This document shows positions 8,985 to 17,901 of a stretch of 64,000 nucleotides of DNA, in pieces. The notes beneath the pieces were generated by a model. The model was not told the DNA's origin. It saw only the letters and a list, made by a program, of their open reading frames with translations, and did no database searches. Position 1 is the stretch's first letter. The number at the start of each line of letters is the position of its first letter. The translations under genes were made by a program, and so were the position numbers. This DNA is from Rhizobium sp. 2MFCol3.1 (GTDB taxonomy: Bacteria; Pseudomonadota; Alphaproteobacteria; Rhizobiales; Rhizobiaceae): the NCBI RefSeq assembly GCF_000377565.1, contig NZ_KB898353.1, positions 558,001 to 622,000 on the forward strand. Reading direction: 5' to 3'.

Positions 8985-9084
8985 CGAGTAAACTCTCCCT
9001 CAAATGCAACGAAAGCGTTAGAGCGCGGTTGCCCAATCCACCCTCTACCTAACTGTATATTACCACTGCACCGCGCTCTTCAGG

Positions 9085-9100
9085 CGTAGCATCGCGTAAC
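9085..9100 (-). promoter_or_regulatory. K-box-like direct repeat, site A
   Basis: On the minus strand the site reads GTTACG-CGAT-GCTACG, 100 bp before the FixJ-like gene at 8984. It differs from site B (28415-28430) at only one N4 base within the 16-mer, and the similarity continues into the flank (ACATCT on the plus strand). Confidence 0.5.
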
Positions 9101-9160
9101 ATCTGTGGTAGCCGACACGTTGAAAACATTGATGTCCGATGTCTCAAGCGCCTGGATGCG

Positions 9161-9174
9161 TTGATCCGGCTCAA
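9161..9174 (+). promoter_or_regulatory. FixK/FNR box before small secreted gene
   Basis: TTGAT-CCGG-CTCAA matches TTGAT-N4-ATCAA at 9 of 10 positions. TATTGT at 9197-9202 sits where the -10 hexamer of a class II FNR/FixK promoter (box centred at -41.5) should be, predicting a transcript start near 9209. The next start codon is at 9253. Confidence 0.65.
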
Positions 9175-9252
9175 TGCTTCTTCCCATCGAACGGCCTATT
9201 GTCGCGGGACTTTCCCCAATTCGCGCCCCCAATTCTCGATGGAGCCCCTACG

Positions 9253-9603
9253 ATGAGAAAGCTGGTTCTTGCGACAGGAATTGCGATCGCCGCCGTGATG
9301 GCGGCACCTGTCGGTGCGCAGCAGGATCGCAAAGAATATCGGCGCATGAACTGGGCCGAAAACCTGCCGGATGCGGTGAAGGCTTATCACGGCAAGCGGT
9401 TCTCGGTCGTCAGCTACAACACGGCGATCGAAACCGGCGCGCTGCATCAGCCGGGCAAGCCGGATGAGGTGAAAGCCATTCGGGCGGCTGCGCGGTCCAA
9501 CAAGTGGCTGGTCGAACAACTGAAGGCGAAGAAGCTGACGCCCGACGATATCGAGTGGGTCACGCGGGCGCGCAACGGCAATCTGGTCTTCTACGTGGAA
9601 TGA
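9253..9603 (+). CDS. Hypothetical small secreted protein, FixK-box controlled
   Basis: This 116-residue protein has a clear signal peptide (residues 1-22, ending VGAQQ) and a mature part rich in Lys, Arg and Asn with no cysteines. I do not recognise the family. The ATG at 9253 is chosen because it starts the signal peptide; the open frame extends 114 bp upstream but would bury that peptide. A FixK box at 9161-9174 with a well-spaced -10 element precedes it, so it is probably induced at low oxygen together with the arginine deiminase operon that starts 149 bp downstream. It may be periplasmic. Confidence 0.78.
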   Translation: MRKLVLATGIAIAAVMAAPVGAQQDRKEYRRMNWAENLPDAVKAYHGKRFSVVSYNTAIETGALHQPGKPDEVKAIRAAARSNKWLVEQLKAKKLTPDDIEWVTRARNGNLVFYVE

Positions 9604-9650
9604 CCGTGGCTACCGCGATGGCCTGCTGACCAGCAATACCGCTCCGCGCA

Positions 9651-9664
9651 TTGCTTGCGATCAA
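9651..9664 (+). promoter_or_regulatory. FixK/FNR box before arcABC
   Basis: TTGCT-TGCG-ATCAA matches TTGAT-N4-ATCAA at 9 of 10 positions, 87 bp before the arcA start codon. TAGGCT at 9688-9693 lies at the class II -10 position. Anaerobic control of the arginine deiminase pathway by FNR-type proteins is well known in other bacteria. Confidence 0.7.
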
Positions 9665-9751
9665 TGACACGGCCGAACCCGTCCCGTTAGGCTCATCCTA
9701 TCCGTGGGTAGCAGGGCGATCGCTATCCCAGGCAGCTTGGAGGAGAGCGCG

Positions 9752-10981
9752 ATGCGCGGTTTTGGGGTTCATTCGGAAGTCGGGAAGCTCAGAACGGTGA
9801 TGGTCTGCCGACCGTCGCTCGCCCATCAGCGGCTGACGCCGGGCAATTGCCACGATCTACTCTTCGATGACGTGCTCTGGGTTCACGAGGCGCAGAAGGA
9901 TCATTACGACTTCGTGCTGAAGATGCAGGAGCGCGGCGTCGAGGTTCTCGAGTTGCACGACATGCTGGCGCAGACGCTCGTCGACAAGCCGGCGCGCGAC
10001 TTCGTGCTCGATCGCCGCATCACGCCCAATGTGCTCGGCTCGCAGATCGCTGAGGCGGTGCGGCCCTGGCTCGACGAGATGCCGGCGACACAGCTCGCGG
10101 CCTTCATGATCGGCGGCATCGCGATCTCCGACCTGCCCGACGTCAAGGCGAAGACGCTGATGCTGAGCGCGCTGTCGGAGACAGAGTTCGTCATTCCGCC
10201 CATCCCGAACACGCTGTTCCAGCGCGATCCTTCCTGCTGGATCTATAATGGCGTGACCTGCAATCCGATGTTCTGGCCGGCGCGGCAGCCCGAGACGCTG
10301 ATCCAGCGCGCGGTCTACAAGTTTCATCCGACGTTCCGCGACGGCGATTTCAAGATCTGGTGGGGCGACAGCGACGAGGATTTCGCCAATGCCTCGATCG
10401 AGGGCGGCGATGTGATGCCGATCGGCAATGGTACGGTGCTGATCGGCATGGGCGAGCGCACTACCTATCAGGCGGTCGGCCAGGTCGCGCGCGCGCTGTT
10501 CAAGAACAAAGCCGTCACCAGGGTTATCGGCTGCCTGATGCCGAAGAGCCGGGCGGCGATGCACCTCGACACGGTCTTCAGCTTCTGCGACCGCGATGTG
10601 GTGACGCTCTTTGCCGAGGTCGTCGATCAGATCCGCTGCTACAGCATGGTGCAGACGGATGACGACGGCAATTTCGACATTCATCCGGAGACCGAGCCGA
10701 TGCTCGATATCGTCGCCAAGGCGCTCGGTGTCGGCAAGCTCAGGGTCGTGGAAACAGGCGGCAACGCCTACCAGGCCGAGCGCGAGCAATGGGACGACGG
10801 CAACAACGTCGTCGCCCTCGAGCCCGGCGTCGTGGTCGGCTACGACCGCAACACCTACACCAACACGCTTCTTCGCAAGGCGGGCATCGAGGTCATCACC
10901 GTTCGCGGTTCCGAACTGGGCCGCGGTCGTGGCGGCGGGCACTGCATGACATGCCCGATCTGGCGCGACCCCGCCTATTGA
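9752..10981 (+). CDS. arcA: Arginine deiminase
   Basis: ArcA hydrolyses L-arginine to citrulline and ammonia, the first step of the cytoplasmic arginine deiminase pathway. The 409-residue length is typical. Visible family motifs are [34 protein letters not shown] in shortened form (EGGDVM and GMGERT), [11 protein letters not shown], and the C-terminal GGGHCMTCP with nucleophile Cys398. The ATG at 9752 follows GGAGGAGA. It is first in arcA-arcB-arcC (37 bp then 1 bp gaps). A FixK box at 9651-9664 suggests microaerobic induction. The ammonia it produces would also raise internal pH in acid. Confidence 0.97.
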   Translation: MRGFGVHSEVGKLRTVMVCRPSLAHQRLTPGNCHDLLFDDVLWVHEAQKDHYDFVLKMQERGVEVLELHDMLAQTLVDKPARDFVLDRRITPNVLGSQIAEAVRPWLDEMPATQLAAFMIGGIAISDLPDVKAKTLMLSALSETEFVIPPIPNTLFQRDPSCWIYNGVTCNPMFWPARQPETLIQRAVYKFHPTFRDGDFKIWWGDSDEDFANASIEGGDVMPIGNGTVLIGMGERTTYQAVGQVARALFKNKAVTRVIGCLMPKSRAAMHLDTVFSFCDRDVVTLFAEVVDQIRCYSMVQTDDDGNFDIHPETEPMLDIVAKALGVGKLRVVETGGNAYQAEREQWDDGNNVVALEPGVVVGYDRNTYTNTLLRKAGIEVITVRGSELGRGRGGGHCMTCPIWRDPAY

Positions 10982-11018
10982 CAGCAGACATCCTGAAACA
11001 GCCCTACGGAGCAAGACC

Positions 11019-12023
11019 ATGAGCTTCAATCTGCGCAACCGTTCGCTTCTGACCGTGCAGGATTATACGCCGCGTGAATTCCGCTATCTCCTCGATCTCG
11101 CGCGCGATCTGAAGCGGGCCAAATATGCCCGCACCGAGCAGCAGCACCTGAAGGGTAAGGAGATCTGCCTGATCTTCGAAAAGACCTCGACGCGCACGCG
11201 ATGCGCCTTCGAGGTCGCCTGCTCGGATCAGGGGGCGAATGTCACCTATCTCGATCCGTCCGGCTCGCAGATCGGCCACAAGGAATCCTTCAAGGACACG
11301 GCGCGCGTGCTCGGCCGCATGTATGATGCGATCGAATATCGCGGTTCGGCGCAGCATGGGGTGGAGACGCTGGCGCGCTATGCCGGCGTGCCCGTCTATA
11401 ACGGCCTGACGGACGAGTATCATCCGACGCAGATGATCGCCGACGTGATGACCATGCGCGAACATGCCGACAAGCCGATCGCCGATATCAAATACGCCTA
11501 TATCGGCGACACGCGCTCGAACATGGGCCATTCGCTGCTGATCGTCGGTTGCCTGATGGGCATGGACGTCCGGATCTGCGGGCCGAAATCGCTTTGGCCG
11601 GCCGAGGAATACATCAAGATCGCCAGGGAATTGCAGGAGCGATCCGGCGCGCGGCTTCTGATCACAGACGATCCCAAGGAAGCAGTGAAGGGCGTCGATT
11701 TCATCCACACCGACGTCTGGGTGTCGATGGGCGAGCCGAAGGACGTCTGGCGCGAGCGCATCAAGCTGTTGACGCCCTATCAGGTCAACGAAGCGCTGAT
11801 GAAGGCGAGCGGCAATCCGCAGACCAAGTTCATGCACTGCCTGCCGGCCTTCCACGACACGGAGACCACACTGGGCAAGCAGATCGCCGAGGATTACGGC
11901 ATGAGCAATGGCCTGGAGGTCACCGGCGAGGTGTTCGAATCCGAGGCCAACGTCGCCTTCGAGCAGGCGGAAAACCGGCTGCACACGATCAAGGCGCTGC
12001 TTGTCGCGACATTGGGAGACTAG
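11019..12023 (+). CDS. arcB: Ornithine carbamoyltransferase, catabolic
   Basis: ArcB phosphorolyses citrulline to ornithine and carbamoyl phosphate. The 334-residue protein has the carbamoyl-phosphate loop STRTR (57-61, within [13 protein letters not shown]) and the ornithine-binding HCLPAFHD near residue 273. The length and the arcA-arcB-arcC position argue for the catabolic enzyme rather than biosynthetic ArgF. GGAG lies about 10 bases before the ATG. The ornithine it makes can feed the ornithine decarboxylase and the PotE-type antiporter encoded 6-9 kb downstream. Confidence 0.96.
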   Translation: MSFNLRNRSLLTVQDYTPREFRYLLDLARDLKRAKYARTEQQHLKGKEICLIFEKTSTRTRCAFEVACSDQGANVTYLDPSGSQIGHKESFKDTARVLGRMYDAIEYRGSAQHGVETLARYAGVPVYNGLTDEYHPTQMIADVMTMREHADKPIADIKYAYIGDTRSNMGHSLLIVGCLMGMDVRICGPKSLWPAEEYIKIARELQERSGARLLITDDPKEAVKGVDFIHTDVWVSMGEPKDVWRERIKLLTPYQVNEALMKASGNPQTKFMHCLPAFHDTETTLGKQIAEDYGMSNGLEVTGEVFESEANVAFEQAENRLHTIKALLVATLGD

Positions 12024-12024
12024 G

Positions 12025-12963
12025 ATGCGGATCGTCATCGCGCTTGGCGGCAACGCTCTTCTCCGGCGCGGGGAAGCGATGACCGCGGATGTCCAGAGAC
12101 GCAACACGCGGGTGGCGGCAGAGGCGATCGCGCCGCTGGCCGCCGAGCATCAGCTGATCATCACCCACGGCAACGGGCCGCAGGTCGGCTTGCTTGCGCT
12201 GCAGGGCGCCGCCTACAAGCCTGATGAGGCCTATCCGCTCGACGTGCTCGGCGCCGAGACGGAGGGGATGATCGGCTACATGCTGGAGCAGGAGCTCGGC
12301 AACGTGCTGCCTTTCGAGCAACCGCTGGCGACGCTGCTCACCATGGTCGAGGTCGATGCAGATGATCCTGGTTTCACGAACCCCACCAAATTCGTCGGCC
12401 CTGTTTACGAGAAGGCGGATGCCGATCGTATCCGCTCGGAGAAGAACTGGGTGTTCAAGCAGGACGGCGACAAGTGGCGCCGCGTCGTTGCATCGCCACT
12501 TCCCAAGCGCATCTTCGAGATCCGGCCGGTGCGGTGGCTGCTCGAGCAGCGCACCATCGTCATCTGCGCCGGTGGCGGCGGGATACCGACCATGTACGAG
12601 AAGGGCAAGGAGCGTCACCTGGTTGGCGTCGAAGCGGTCATCGACAAGGATCTCTGCTCGGAACTCTTGGCGCGCGAGATCGGCGCAGATCTGCTGATCA
12701 TGGCGACCGACGCGCCGGCCGTCTGCCTCGATTGGGGCAAGCCGTCGCAAAAGGCGATCCACAAGGCCCGCCCTGGCGACATGAAGCAGTTCGATTTTCC
12801 GGCGGGCTCCATGGGGCCGAAGGTTGATGCTGCATGCCATTTCGCCGAGACGACGGGCAAGGCTGCGGCGATCGGGGCGCTTGCGGATATTGCAGGCATG
12901 GTGCGGGGCGAGTTGGGCACGATCATCGATGGTCGCTTCGGTGGGCTGAGCTGGCACGGGTGA
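12025..12963 (+). CDS. arcC: Carbamate kinase
   Basis: ArcC transfers phosphate from carbamoyl phosphate to ADP, which is the ATP-yielding step of the pathway. The 312-residue protein shows the amino-acid kinase pattern IALGGNALL at the N-terminus, THGNGPQVG near residue 47, ICAGGGGIP near 180 and the late glycine-rich GSMGPKVDA. It starts one base after the arcB stop with GGGAG upstream, indicating translational coupling. A GC-rich hairpin followed by TTTT at 13004-13027 ends the operon. Confidence 0.96.
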   Translation: MRIVIALGGNALLRRGEAMTADVQRRNTRVAAEAIAPLAAEHQLIITHGNGPQVGLLALQGAAYKPDEAYPLDVLGAETEGMIGYMLEQELGNVLPFEQPLATLLTMVEVDADDPGFTNPTKFVGPVYEKADADRIRSEKNWVFKQDGDKWRRVVASPLPKRIFEIRPVRWLLEQRTIVICAGGGGIPTMYEKGKERHLVGVEAVIDKDLCSELLAREIGADLLIMATDAPAVCLDWGKPSQKAIHKARPGDMKQFDFPAGSMGPKVDAACHFAETTGKAAAIGALADIAGMVRGELGTIIDGRFGGLSWHG

Positions 12964-12989
12964 GCGGTCGGAACCGGAAGAGGCAACAA

Positions 12990-14357
12990 TTAGAGAGAGG
13001 CAGCGGGGCGTATCGGCGCCCCGTTTTGCGTTTCGACGCTTTGCGTGCGCGCGACATCGCCGTTTCGCCTTTGCCAGACATAGACGGGAATGCCGAGCAT
13101 CAGGAGGACCATGCCGTAGAGCACCGGCTCGGCGCCCGAGCCATAGAGCGTGAACATGGCAAAGAGGAAGGCGATCAGTTCGATGATGGTGACGCGGGGC
13201 GTCTTTTGCCCGTTGCTTAGCCGCGAGGCGACAAGGGTGCCTGCGAGCGCGCAGAAGGCGTAGGGGACGACTGCCGTCATCGTGCTCAGCCCGACCATCA
13301 GCCGGTAGACCGCCGCGAAGCTATCGGAGCCGACCGCCTGGACGAGGACGAGCAGGGTCGCGAAGGTGGCCGAGACCACCATGCCGATGGCAGGCACGCC
13401 GCGGCTGGAGAGGCGGGCGAAGAGCGGTGGAAACAGGCCGTCGCGGGCCGCCGCCATCGGCACCTGACCCATCAGTAGCGTCCAGCCGTTGAGCGCGCCG
13501 ATCGAGGAGATCACCACGGCGATCGAGATCGCCAGTTCGCCGCCACGCCCCCACATCAGCCCCGCCGCTTCGGAGAAGGGGGCGACGGAGTGGATGAGTT
13601 GCGGGCGCGGCACGACACCCATCACGACGACGGTGCCAAGCACATAAAGAGCCGCGGCGATGGAGATACCGAGTACGGTCGAACGGGGGATTGTTCGGCG
13701 CGCATCTCGGACATCGCCAGCGGGAACGGTGGCCGATTCCAGACCCAGATATGCAAACATGGTCAGCGGCGCCAGGGCCGCGAAGGATTGCAGCAGCGAC
13801 TGGCCGCTCGGGTTGAATTCGGCGAAATGCGAGGTGTCGATATAGAGGAGACCGATGATGGCGACGGCGCCGAAGGGTAGCAACTTGGCATAGGTCGTCA
13901 CCTGCGCGAAGAGCCCGGCCGCGTGGACGCCGCGCAGGTTGACGAGCACGATCGTCCAGATGACGCCGAGCGTCAGGACCGTTGCCGTCAGCCGGTTGCC
14001 GAGCGCGGGGAAGAGATCGATCATCACACCGGTGAAGGCGATGGCGATGACGGGAAGCGACGACCAGATCGAGATCCAGTAACCCCAGGCGATGAGAAAG
14101 CCGGCGAAATCGCCATAGGCGAGCCGCGTATAGGCGTAGGGACCACCGACGGCCGGGACCATGCCGGCAAGCCGCGCGAAGGTGAGGCCAAGGCAAATCG
14201 CACCGGCGCCCATGATCATCCACACCAGGATCGCCAGATTGCCATAGGGCGCGACGGCGGCCGGCGACAGATAGAAGCCGGAGCCGACCATGTTGCCGAC
14301 GACGATGGCGGTACAGGCGGCGAGCCCGAGGCTTTTGCCGTTCTGCGAGGTCGTCAT
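12990..14357 (-). CDS. APC-family amino acid antiporter, AdiC-like
   Basis: This 455-residue inner-membrane protein has about 12 hydrophobic helices and belongs to the APC superfamily. The N-terminal GNMVGSGFYLSP and the segment FAYLGLESATVPAGDV match the arginine/agmatine antiporter AdiC and the related PotE and CadB carriers. It lies convergent to arcABC and just upstream of arginine and ornithine decarboxylase genes. Arginine/ornithine (ArcD-like role) and arginine/agmatine (AdiC-like role) exchange are both plausible, and the sequence alone does not decide. The ATG at 14357 follows GGGAGGGA; the open frame runs further upstream without such a site. Confidence 0.88.
   Translation of the reverse strand: MTTSQNGKSLGLAACTAIVVGNMVGSGFYLSPAAVAPYGNLAILVWMIMGAGAICLGLTFARLAGMVPAVGGPYAYTRLAYGDFAGFLIAWGYWISIWSSLPVIAIAFTGVMIDLFPALGNRLTATVLTLGVIWTIVLVNLRGVHAAGLFAQVTTYAKLLPFGAVAIIGLLYIDTSHFAEFNPSGQSLLQSFAALAPLTMFAYLGLESATVPAGDVRDARRTIPRSTVLGISIAAALYVLGTVVVMGVVPRPQLIHSVAPFSEAAGLMWGRGGELAISIAVVISSIGALNGWTLLMGQVPMAAARDGLFPPLFARLSSRGVPAIGMVVSATFATLLVLVQAVGSDSFAAVYRLMVGLSTMTAVVPYAFCALAGTLVASRLSNGQKTPRVTIIELIAFLFAMFTLYGSGAEPVLYGMVLLMLGIPVYVWQRRNGDVARTQSVETQNGAPIRPAASL
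13004..13027 (+). terminator. Intrinsic terminator of arcABC
   Basis: CGGGGCG / CGCCCCG form a perfect 7-bp stem around a 6-nt loop (TATCGG), followed by TTTT, 41 bp after the arcC stop. It overlaps the 3' end of the convergent antiporter gene. Confidence 0.65.
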
Positions 14358-14566
14358 GAAATCCCTCCCGAAGATCGGTTCACCGCTTTGGACCATGGCC
14401 GTCGGATGGTCCGGGATAGCATCCCGGCTTGTGCGGCCATCGGCATCCTCTTCCCAATCCGCAGGGCTCGCAATCCGGATCAATGCGTAGTACGCCGCCA
14501 CGCCTGAAGCCTTCACCATTTGTGTGAACGCGCTAAAATGAGATGGGCAGACAAGCGGAGACAGTG

Positions 14567-15493
14567 ATGCGGAACGAGCAGCGCTTTTTGACCATATCGA
14601 TCGTGGCGACCGTCGTGGTGGCGGCTCTCGGCATCGTCTTCGGCATCATTTCCGGCTCATTTTCCATCGCCTTCGACGGCGTCTATTCGCTGGCCGATGC
14701 GGCGATGACCGGGCTTGCGCTCTGGGTGTCGAGCCTGATCGTGCGGTCGGCGGAGAGCAATGCCAAGTCCGGCCGCATCCGCAATCGCTTCACCATGGGC
14801 TTCTGGCATCTGGAGCCCATCGTGCTTCTGCTCAATGGTTGCCTGCTGATGACTGTCGCAGTCTACGCGCTGATCAATGCCGTCATCAGCGTCATCAATG
14901 GCGGGCATGAGCTGCATTTCGGCGCGGCGATCGTCTATTCCGGCGCCACGCTTGTCGTCTGCGTGGTCATGGCGTCGATCGGCATTGCGTTGAACCGCAG
15001 CCTGAAGTCCGATTTCATCGCGCTCGATATCAAGGCTTGGATCATGTCCGGCGGTATCGCGTTTGCCTTGCTTGTCGCCTTCGTGATCGGTCTTGCGGTG
15101 CTGCCGACGCCGATGGCCTGGATCGCCCGATATGTCGACCCCGTGGTGCTGGGCCTCGTCTGCCTCGTCATGATCCCGTTGCCGATCGGCACGATCTTGA
15201 AAGCGCTGAGCGAGGTGCTGCTGATCGCGCCCGTCGATCTGCAGGAGCATGTCGACCAGGTGGCGTCGGAGACCGTCGAGCGCCTTGGCTTCCTCTCCTA
15301 TCGCGCTTATGTCGCGCGCGTCGGAAGGGCGACGGAGGTCGAGCTCTACTTCATCGTGCCCGAGGGGCTGCCCGCCAAGACGATCGAGGAGTGGGACGCG
15401 CTGCGCGACGATATCGGCGACCGGATCGGTGGAGAGGGGGCCAATCGTTGGCTGACCATCGCCTTTACCGCCGATGCCGAATGGGCCGAGTAG
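14567..15493 (+). CDS. Cation diffusion facilitator family protein
   Basis: This 308-residue inner-membrane protein has the CDF fold, with about five to six TM helices and a C-terminal cytoplasmic domain of about 90 residues. The first metal-site helix carries FDGVYSLADAAMT (D-x3-S-x3-D pattern), but the second canonical site is unusual: LDIKAWIMSGG has Asp yet no His at the usual place. The substrate may be a divalent metal, though the altered site makes this uncertain. The ATG at 14567 follows GCGGAG. It stands alone between the AdiC-like gene (divergent) and adiA, which has its own FixK-box promoter, so it need not belong to arginine metabolism. Confidence 0.82.
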   Translation: MRNEQRFLTISIVATVVVAALGIVFGIISGSFSIAFDGVYSLADAAMTGLALWVSSLIVRSAESNAKSGRIRNRFTMGFWHLEPIVLLLNGCLLMTVAVYALINAVISVINGGHELHFGAAIVYSGATLVVCVVMASIGIALNRSLKSDFIALDIKAWIMSGGIAFALLVAFVIGLAVLPTPMAWIARYVDPVVLGLVCLVMIPLPIGTILKALSEVLLIAPVDLQEHVDQVASETVERLGFLSYRAYVARVGRATEVELYFIVPEGLPAKTIEEWDALRDDIGDRIGGEGANRWLTIAFTADAEWAE

Positions 15494-15530
15494 GCACCGG
15501 TTCTCTTAGCTGTATGCTTTTGCCTTCACG

Positions 15531-15544
15531 TTGACTGCAATCAA
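15531..15544 (+). promoter_or_regulatory. FixK/FNR box before adiA
   Basis: TTGAC-TGCA-ATCAA matches TTGAT-N4-ATCAA at 9 of 10 positions. TACCAT at 15567-15572 has exactly the class II -10 spacing seen in the other two sites. The adiA start codon is 95 bp downstream. Confidence 0.68.
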
Positions 15545-15639
15545 CGACGGTCCGCAACCTGCCGTGTACCATCCGCCCAATCTCAGACGCGCGCAGCGGC
15601 ATAACAGCCGCTGTCCAAACTTGGGTTCTGGAGGGGCGC

Positions 15640-17901
15640 ATGGAATTCCACAAGTCATTTCCGATCGCAGTCATCGACGAGGATTTCGACGGCAAGAGCG
15701 CTGCCGGCCGCGGGATGCGCGATCTGGCTGCGGCCATCGAGGCGGAAGGTTTTCGTGTCGTCTCCGGCGTAACCTATGAGGATGCGCGGCGGCTGGTGCA
15801 TATCTTCAACACCGAGTCCGCCTGGCTGGTTTCCGTCGACGGGACGGAGGACAAGGCGTCGCGCTGGCAGGTGCTGGAGGAGGTTCTGAGCGCCAAGCGC
15901 CGCAAGAACGACCGGCTGCCGATCTTCCTGTTCGGCGACGACACGACGGCCGAAGACGTGCCGGCCAGCGTGCTCCGCCACGCCAACGCCTTCCTGCGGC
16001 TTTTCGAGGATTCCGCCGAGTTCATGGCGCGCGCCATCGTTCAGGCGGCGCGCAATTATCTCGACCGACTGCCGCCGCCGATGTTCAAGGCGCTGATGGA
16101 TTACACGCTGGAGGGCGCGTATTCCTGGCATACGCCGGGCCACGGCGGCGGCGTCGCCTTCCGCAAGAGCCCGGTCGGGCAGCTCTTCTACACCTTCTTC
16201 GGCGAGAACACGCTGCGGTCGGATATCTCGGTGTCGGTCGGTAGCGTCGGGTCGCTCCTGGATCACGTCGGGCCGATCGCCGAGGGAGAGCGCAACGCGG
16301 CGCGCATCTTCGGCACGGATGAGACGCTGTTCGTCGTCGGCGGCACATCGACCGCCAACAAGATCATCTGGCACGGCATGGTGGGGCGCGGCGATCTGGT
16401 GCTCTGCGACCGCAACTGCCACAAGTCGATCCTGCATTCGCTGATCATGACCGGCGCGACGCCGATCTATCTCATTCCCTCGCGCAACGGGCTCGGTATC
16501 ATCGGGCCGATCTCCAGGGATCAGTTCACGCCCGAGGCGATCGCACAGAAGATCGCGGCCAGCCCATTCGCGGGCGAGACCAGCGGCAAGGTGCGGCTGA
16601 TGGTGATCACCAACTCCACCTATGACGGCCTCTGCTACAATGTCGACGCCATCAAGGTGTCGCTGAAGGATTCAGTCGAGGTGCTGCACTTCGACGAGGC
16701 CTGGTATGCCTACGCGAATTTCCACGAATTCTACGATGGCTTCCACGGCATCTCATCGACGCAGCCGGCGCGCTCGCAGAACGCCATCACCTTTGCCACG
16801 CATTCGACGCACAAGCTTCTCGCGGCCTTCTCGCAGGCGTCGATGATCCACATCCAGCACGCCGAGAACAAGAAGCTCGACGTCACGCGCTTCAATGAAG
16901 CCTTCATGATGCATACCTCGACCTCGCCGCAATACGGCATCATCGCGTCCTGCGATGTCGCCGCGGCGATGATGGAGCAGCCGGCCGGCCGCGCGCTGGT
17001 GCAGGAGACGATCGACGAGGCCATCAGCTTCCGCCGGGCGATGAACGCGGTGCGCGGGCAGATGGGGCAGAGCTGGTGGTTCGACGTGTGGGAGCCCACG
17101 ATCGCCGAGGAGACGCCGAGCGATACGCATGCGGAGTGGGTGCTGAAGCCGGGCGATGCCTGGCACGGCTTTACCGGGCTTGCCGAAAACCATGTGATGG
17201 TCGATCCGATCAAGGTCACCATCCTGTCGCCGGGGCTTTCGGCGGATGGGACGATGCAGGCGCACGGGATACCGGCGGCTGTTATCACCAAGTTCCTCTC
17301 CTCGCGCCGGATCGAGATCGAGAAGACCGGGCTTTACTCTTTCCTCGTGCTGTTTTCGATGGGGATCACGCGCGGCAAGTGGAGCACGCTCGTCACCGAG
17401 CTCATCAATTTCAAGGATCTCTACGACAGCAACGCGCCACTGACGCGGGCGCTGCCGGCGCTGGCCGCCGCTCATCCCGAGGCCTATGGCAATATGGGCC
17501 TGCGCGATCTCTGCGAGCAGATCCACGCCATCTACCGCAAGGACGACGTGCCAAAGGCGCAGCGCGAGATGTATACGGTGCTGCCCGAGATGGCGCTGCG
17601 GCCGGCCGATGCCTACGACCATCTCGTCAAGGGGCGGATCGAGAGCGTCGAGATCGACAAGCTGATGAACCGCATCCTGGCGGTGATGATCGTTCCCTAT
17701 CCGCCGGGTATTCCGCTAATCATGCCCGGCGAGCGGATCACCGAAACGACGAAGTCCATCCAGGATTACCTGCTTTACGCGCGCGATTTCGACCGCAAGT
17801 TCCCGGGCTTCGAGACCGATATTCACGGCCTGCGCTTCGAGGCCGGCAGCAACGGCCGCCGCTACCTCGTCGATTGCGTGGCGGAGGGGGCGATCCAATG
17901 A
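15640..17901 (+). CDS. adiA: Inducible arginine decarboxylase, AdiA type
   Basis: This PLP-dependent fold type I (group III) decarboxylase converts arginine to agmatine, consuming a cytoplasmic proton. At 753 residues it matches E. coli AdiA (about 755). It has the wing domain (1-130), the PLP domain with HFDEAWYAYA and the Schiff-base lysine in THSTHKLLAAFSQAS (about Lys392), and the C-terminal domain. THSTHK and RFNEAFMMH are AdiA-like, unlike the QSVHKQ of ornithine decarboxylases. Lysine specificity is less likely but not excluded. A FixK box lies 95 bp upstream. The stop overlaps the next start (ATGA), so the two decarboxylases are translationally coupled. Confidence 0.9.
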   Translation: MEFHKSFPIAVIDEDFDGKSAAGRGMRDLAAAIEAEGFRVVSGVTYEDARRLVHIFNTESAWLVSVDGTEDKASRWQVLEEVLSAKRRKNDRLPIFLFGDDTTAEDVPASVLRHANAFLRLFEDSAEFMARAIVQAARNYLDRLPPPMFKALMDYTLEGAYSWHTPGHGGGVAFRKSPVGQLFYTFFGENTLRSDISVSVGSVGSLLDHVGPIAEGERNAARIFGTDETLFVVGGTSTANKIIWHGMVGRGDLVLCDRNCHKSILHSLIMTGATPIYLIPSRNGLGIIGPISRDQFTPEAIAQKIAASPFAGETSGKVRLMVITNSTYDGLCYNVDAIKVSLKDSVEVLHFDEAWYAYANFHEFYDGFHGISSTQPARSQNAITFATHSTHKLLAAFSQASMIHIQHAENKKLDVTRFNEAFMMHTSTSPQYGIIASCDVAAAMMEQPAGRALVQETIDEAISFRRAMNAVRGQMGQSWWFDVWEPTIAEETPSDTHAEWVLKPGDAWHGFTGLAENHVMVDPIKVTILSPGLSADGTMQAHGIPAAVITKFLSSRRIEIEKTGLYSFLVLFSMGITRGKWSTLVTELINFKDLYDSNAPLTRALPALAAAHPEAYGNMGLRDLCEQIHAIYRKDDVPKAQREMYTVLPEMALRPADAYDHLVKGRIESVEIDKLMNRILAVMIVPYPPGIPLIMPGERITETTKSIQDYLLYARDFDRKFPGFETDIHGLRFEAGSNGRRYLVDCVAEGAIQ

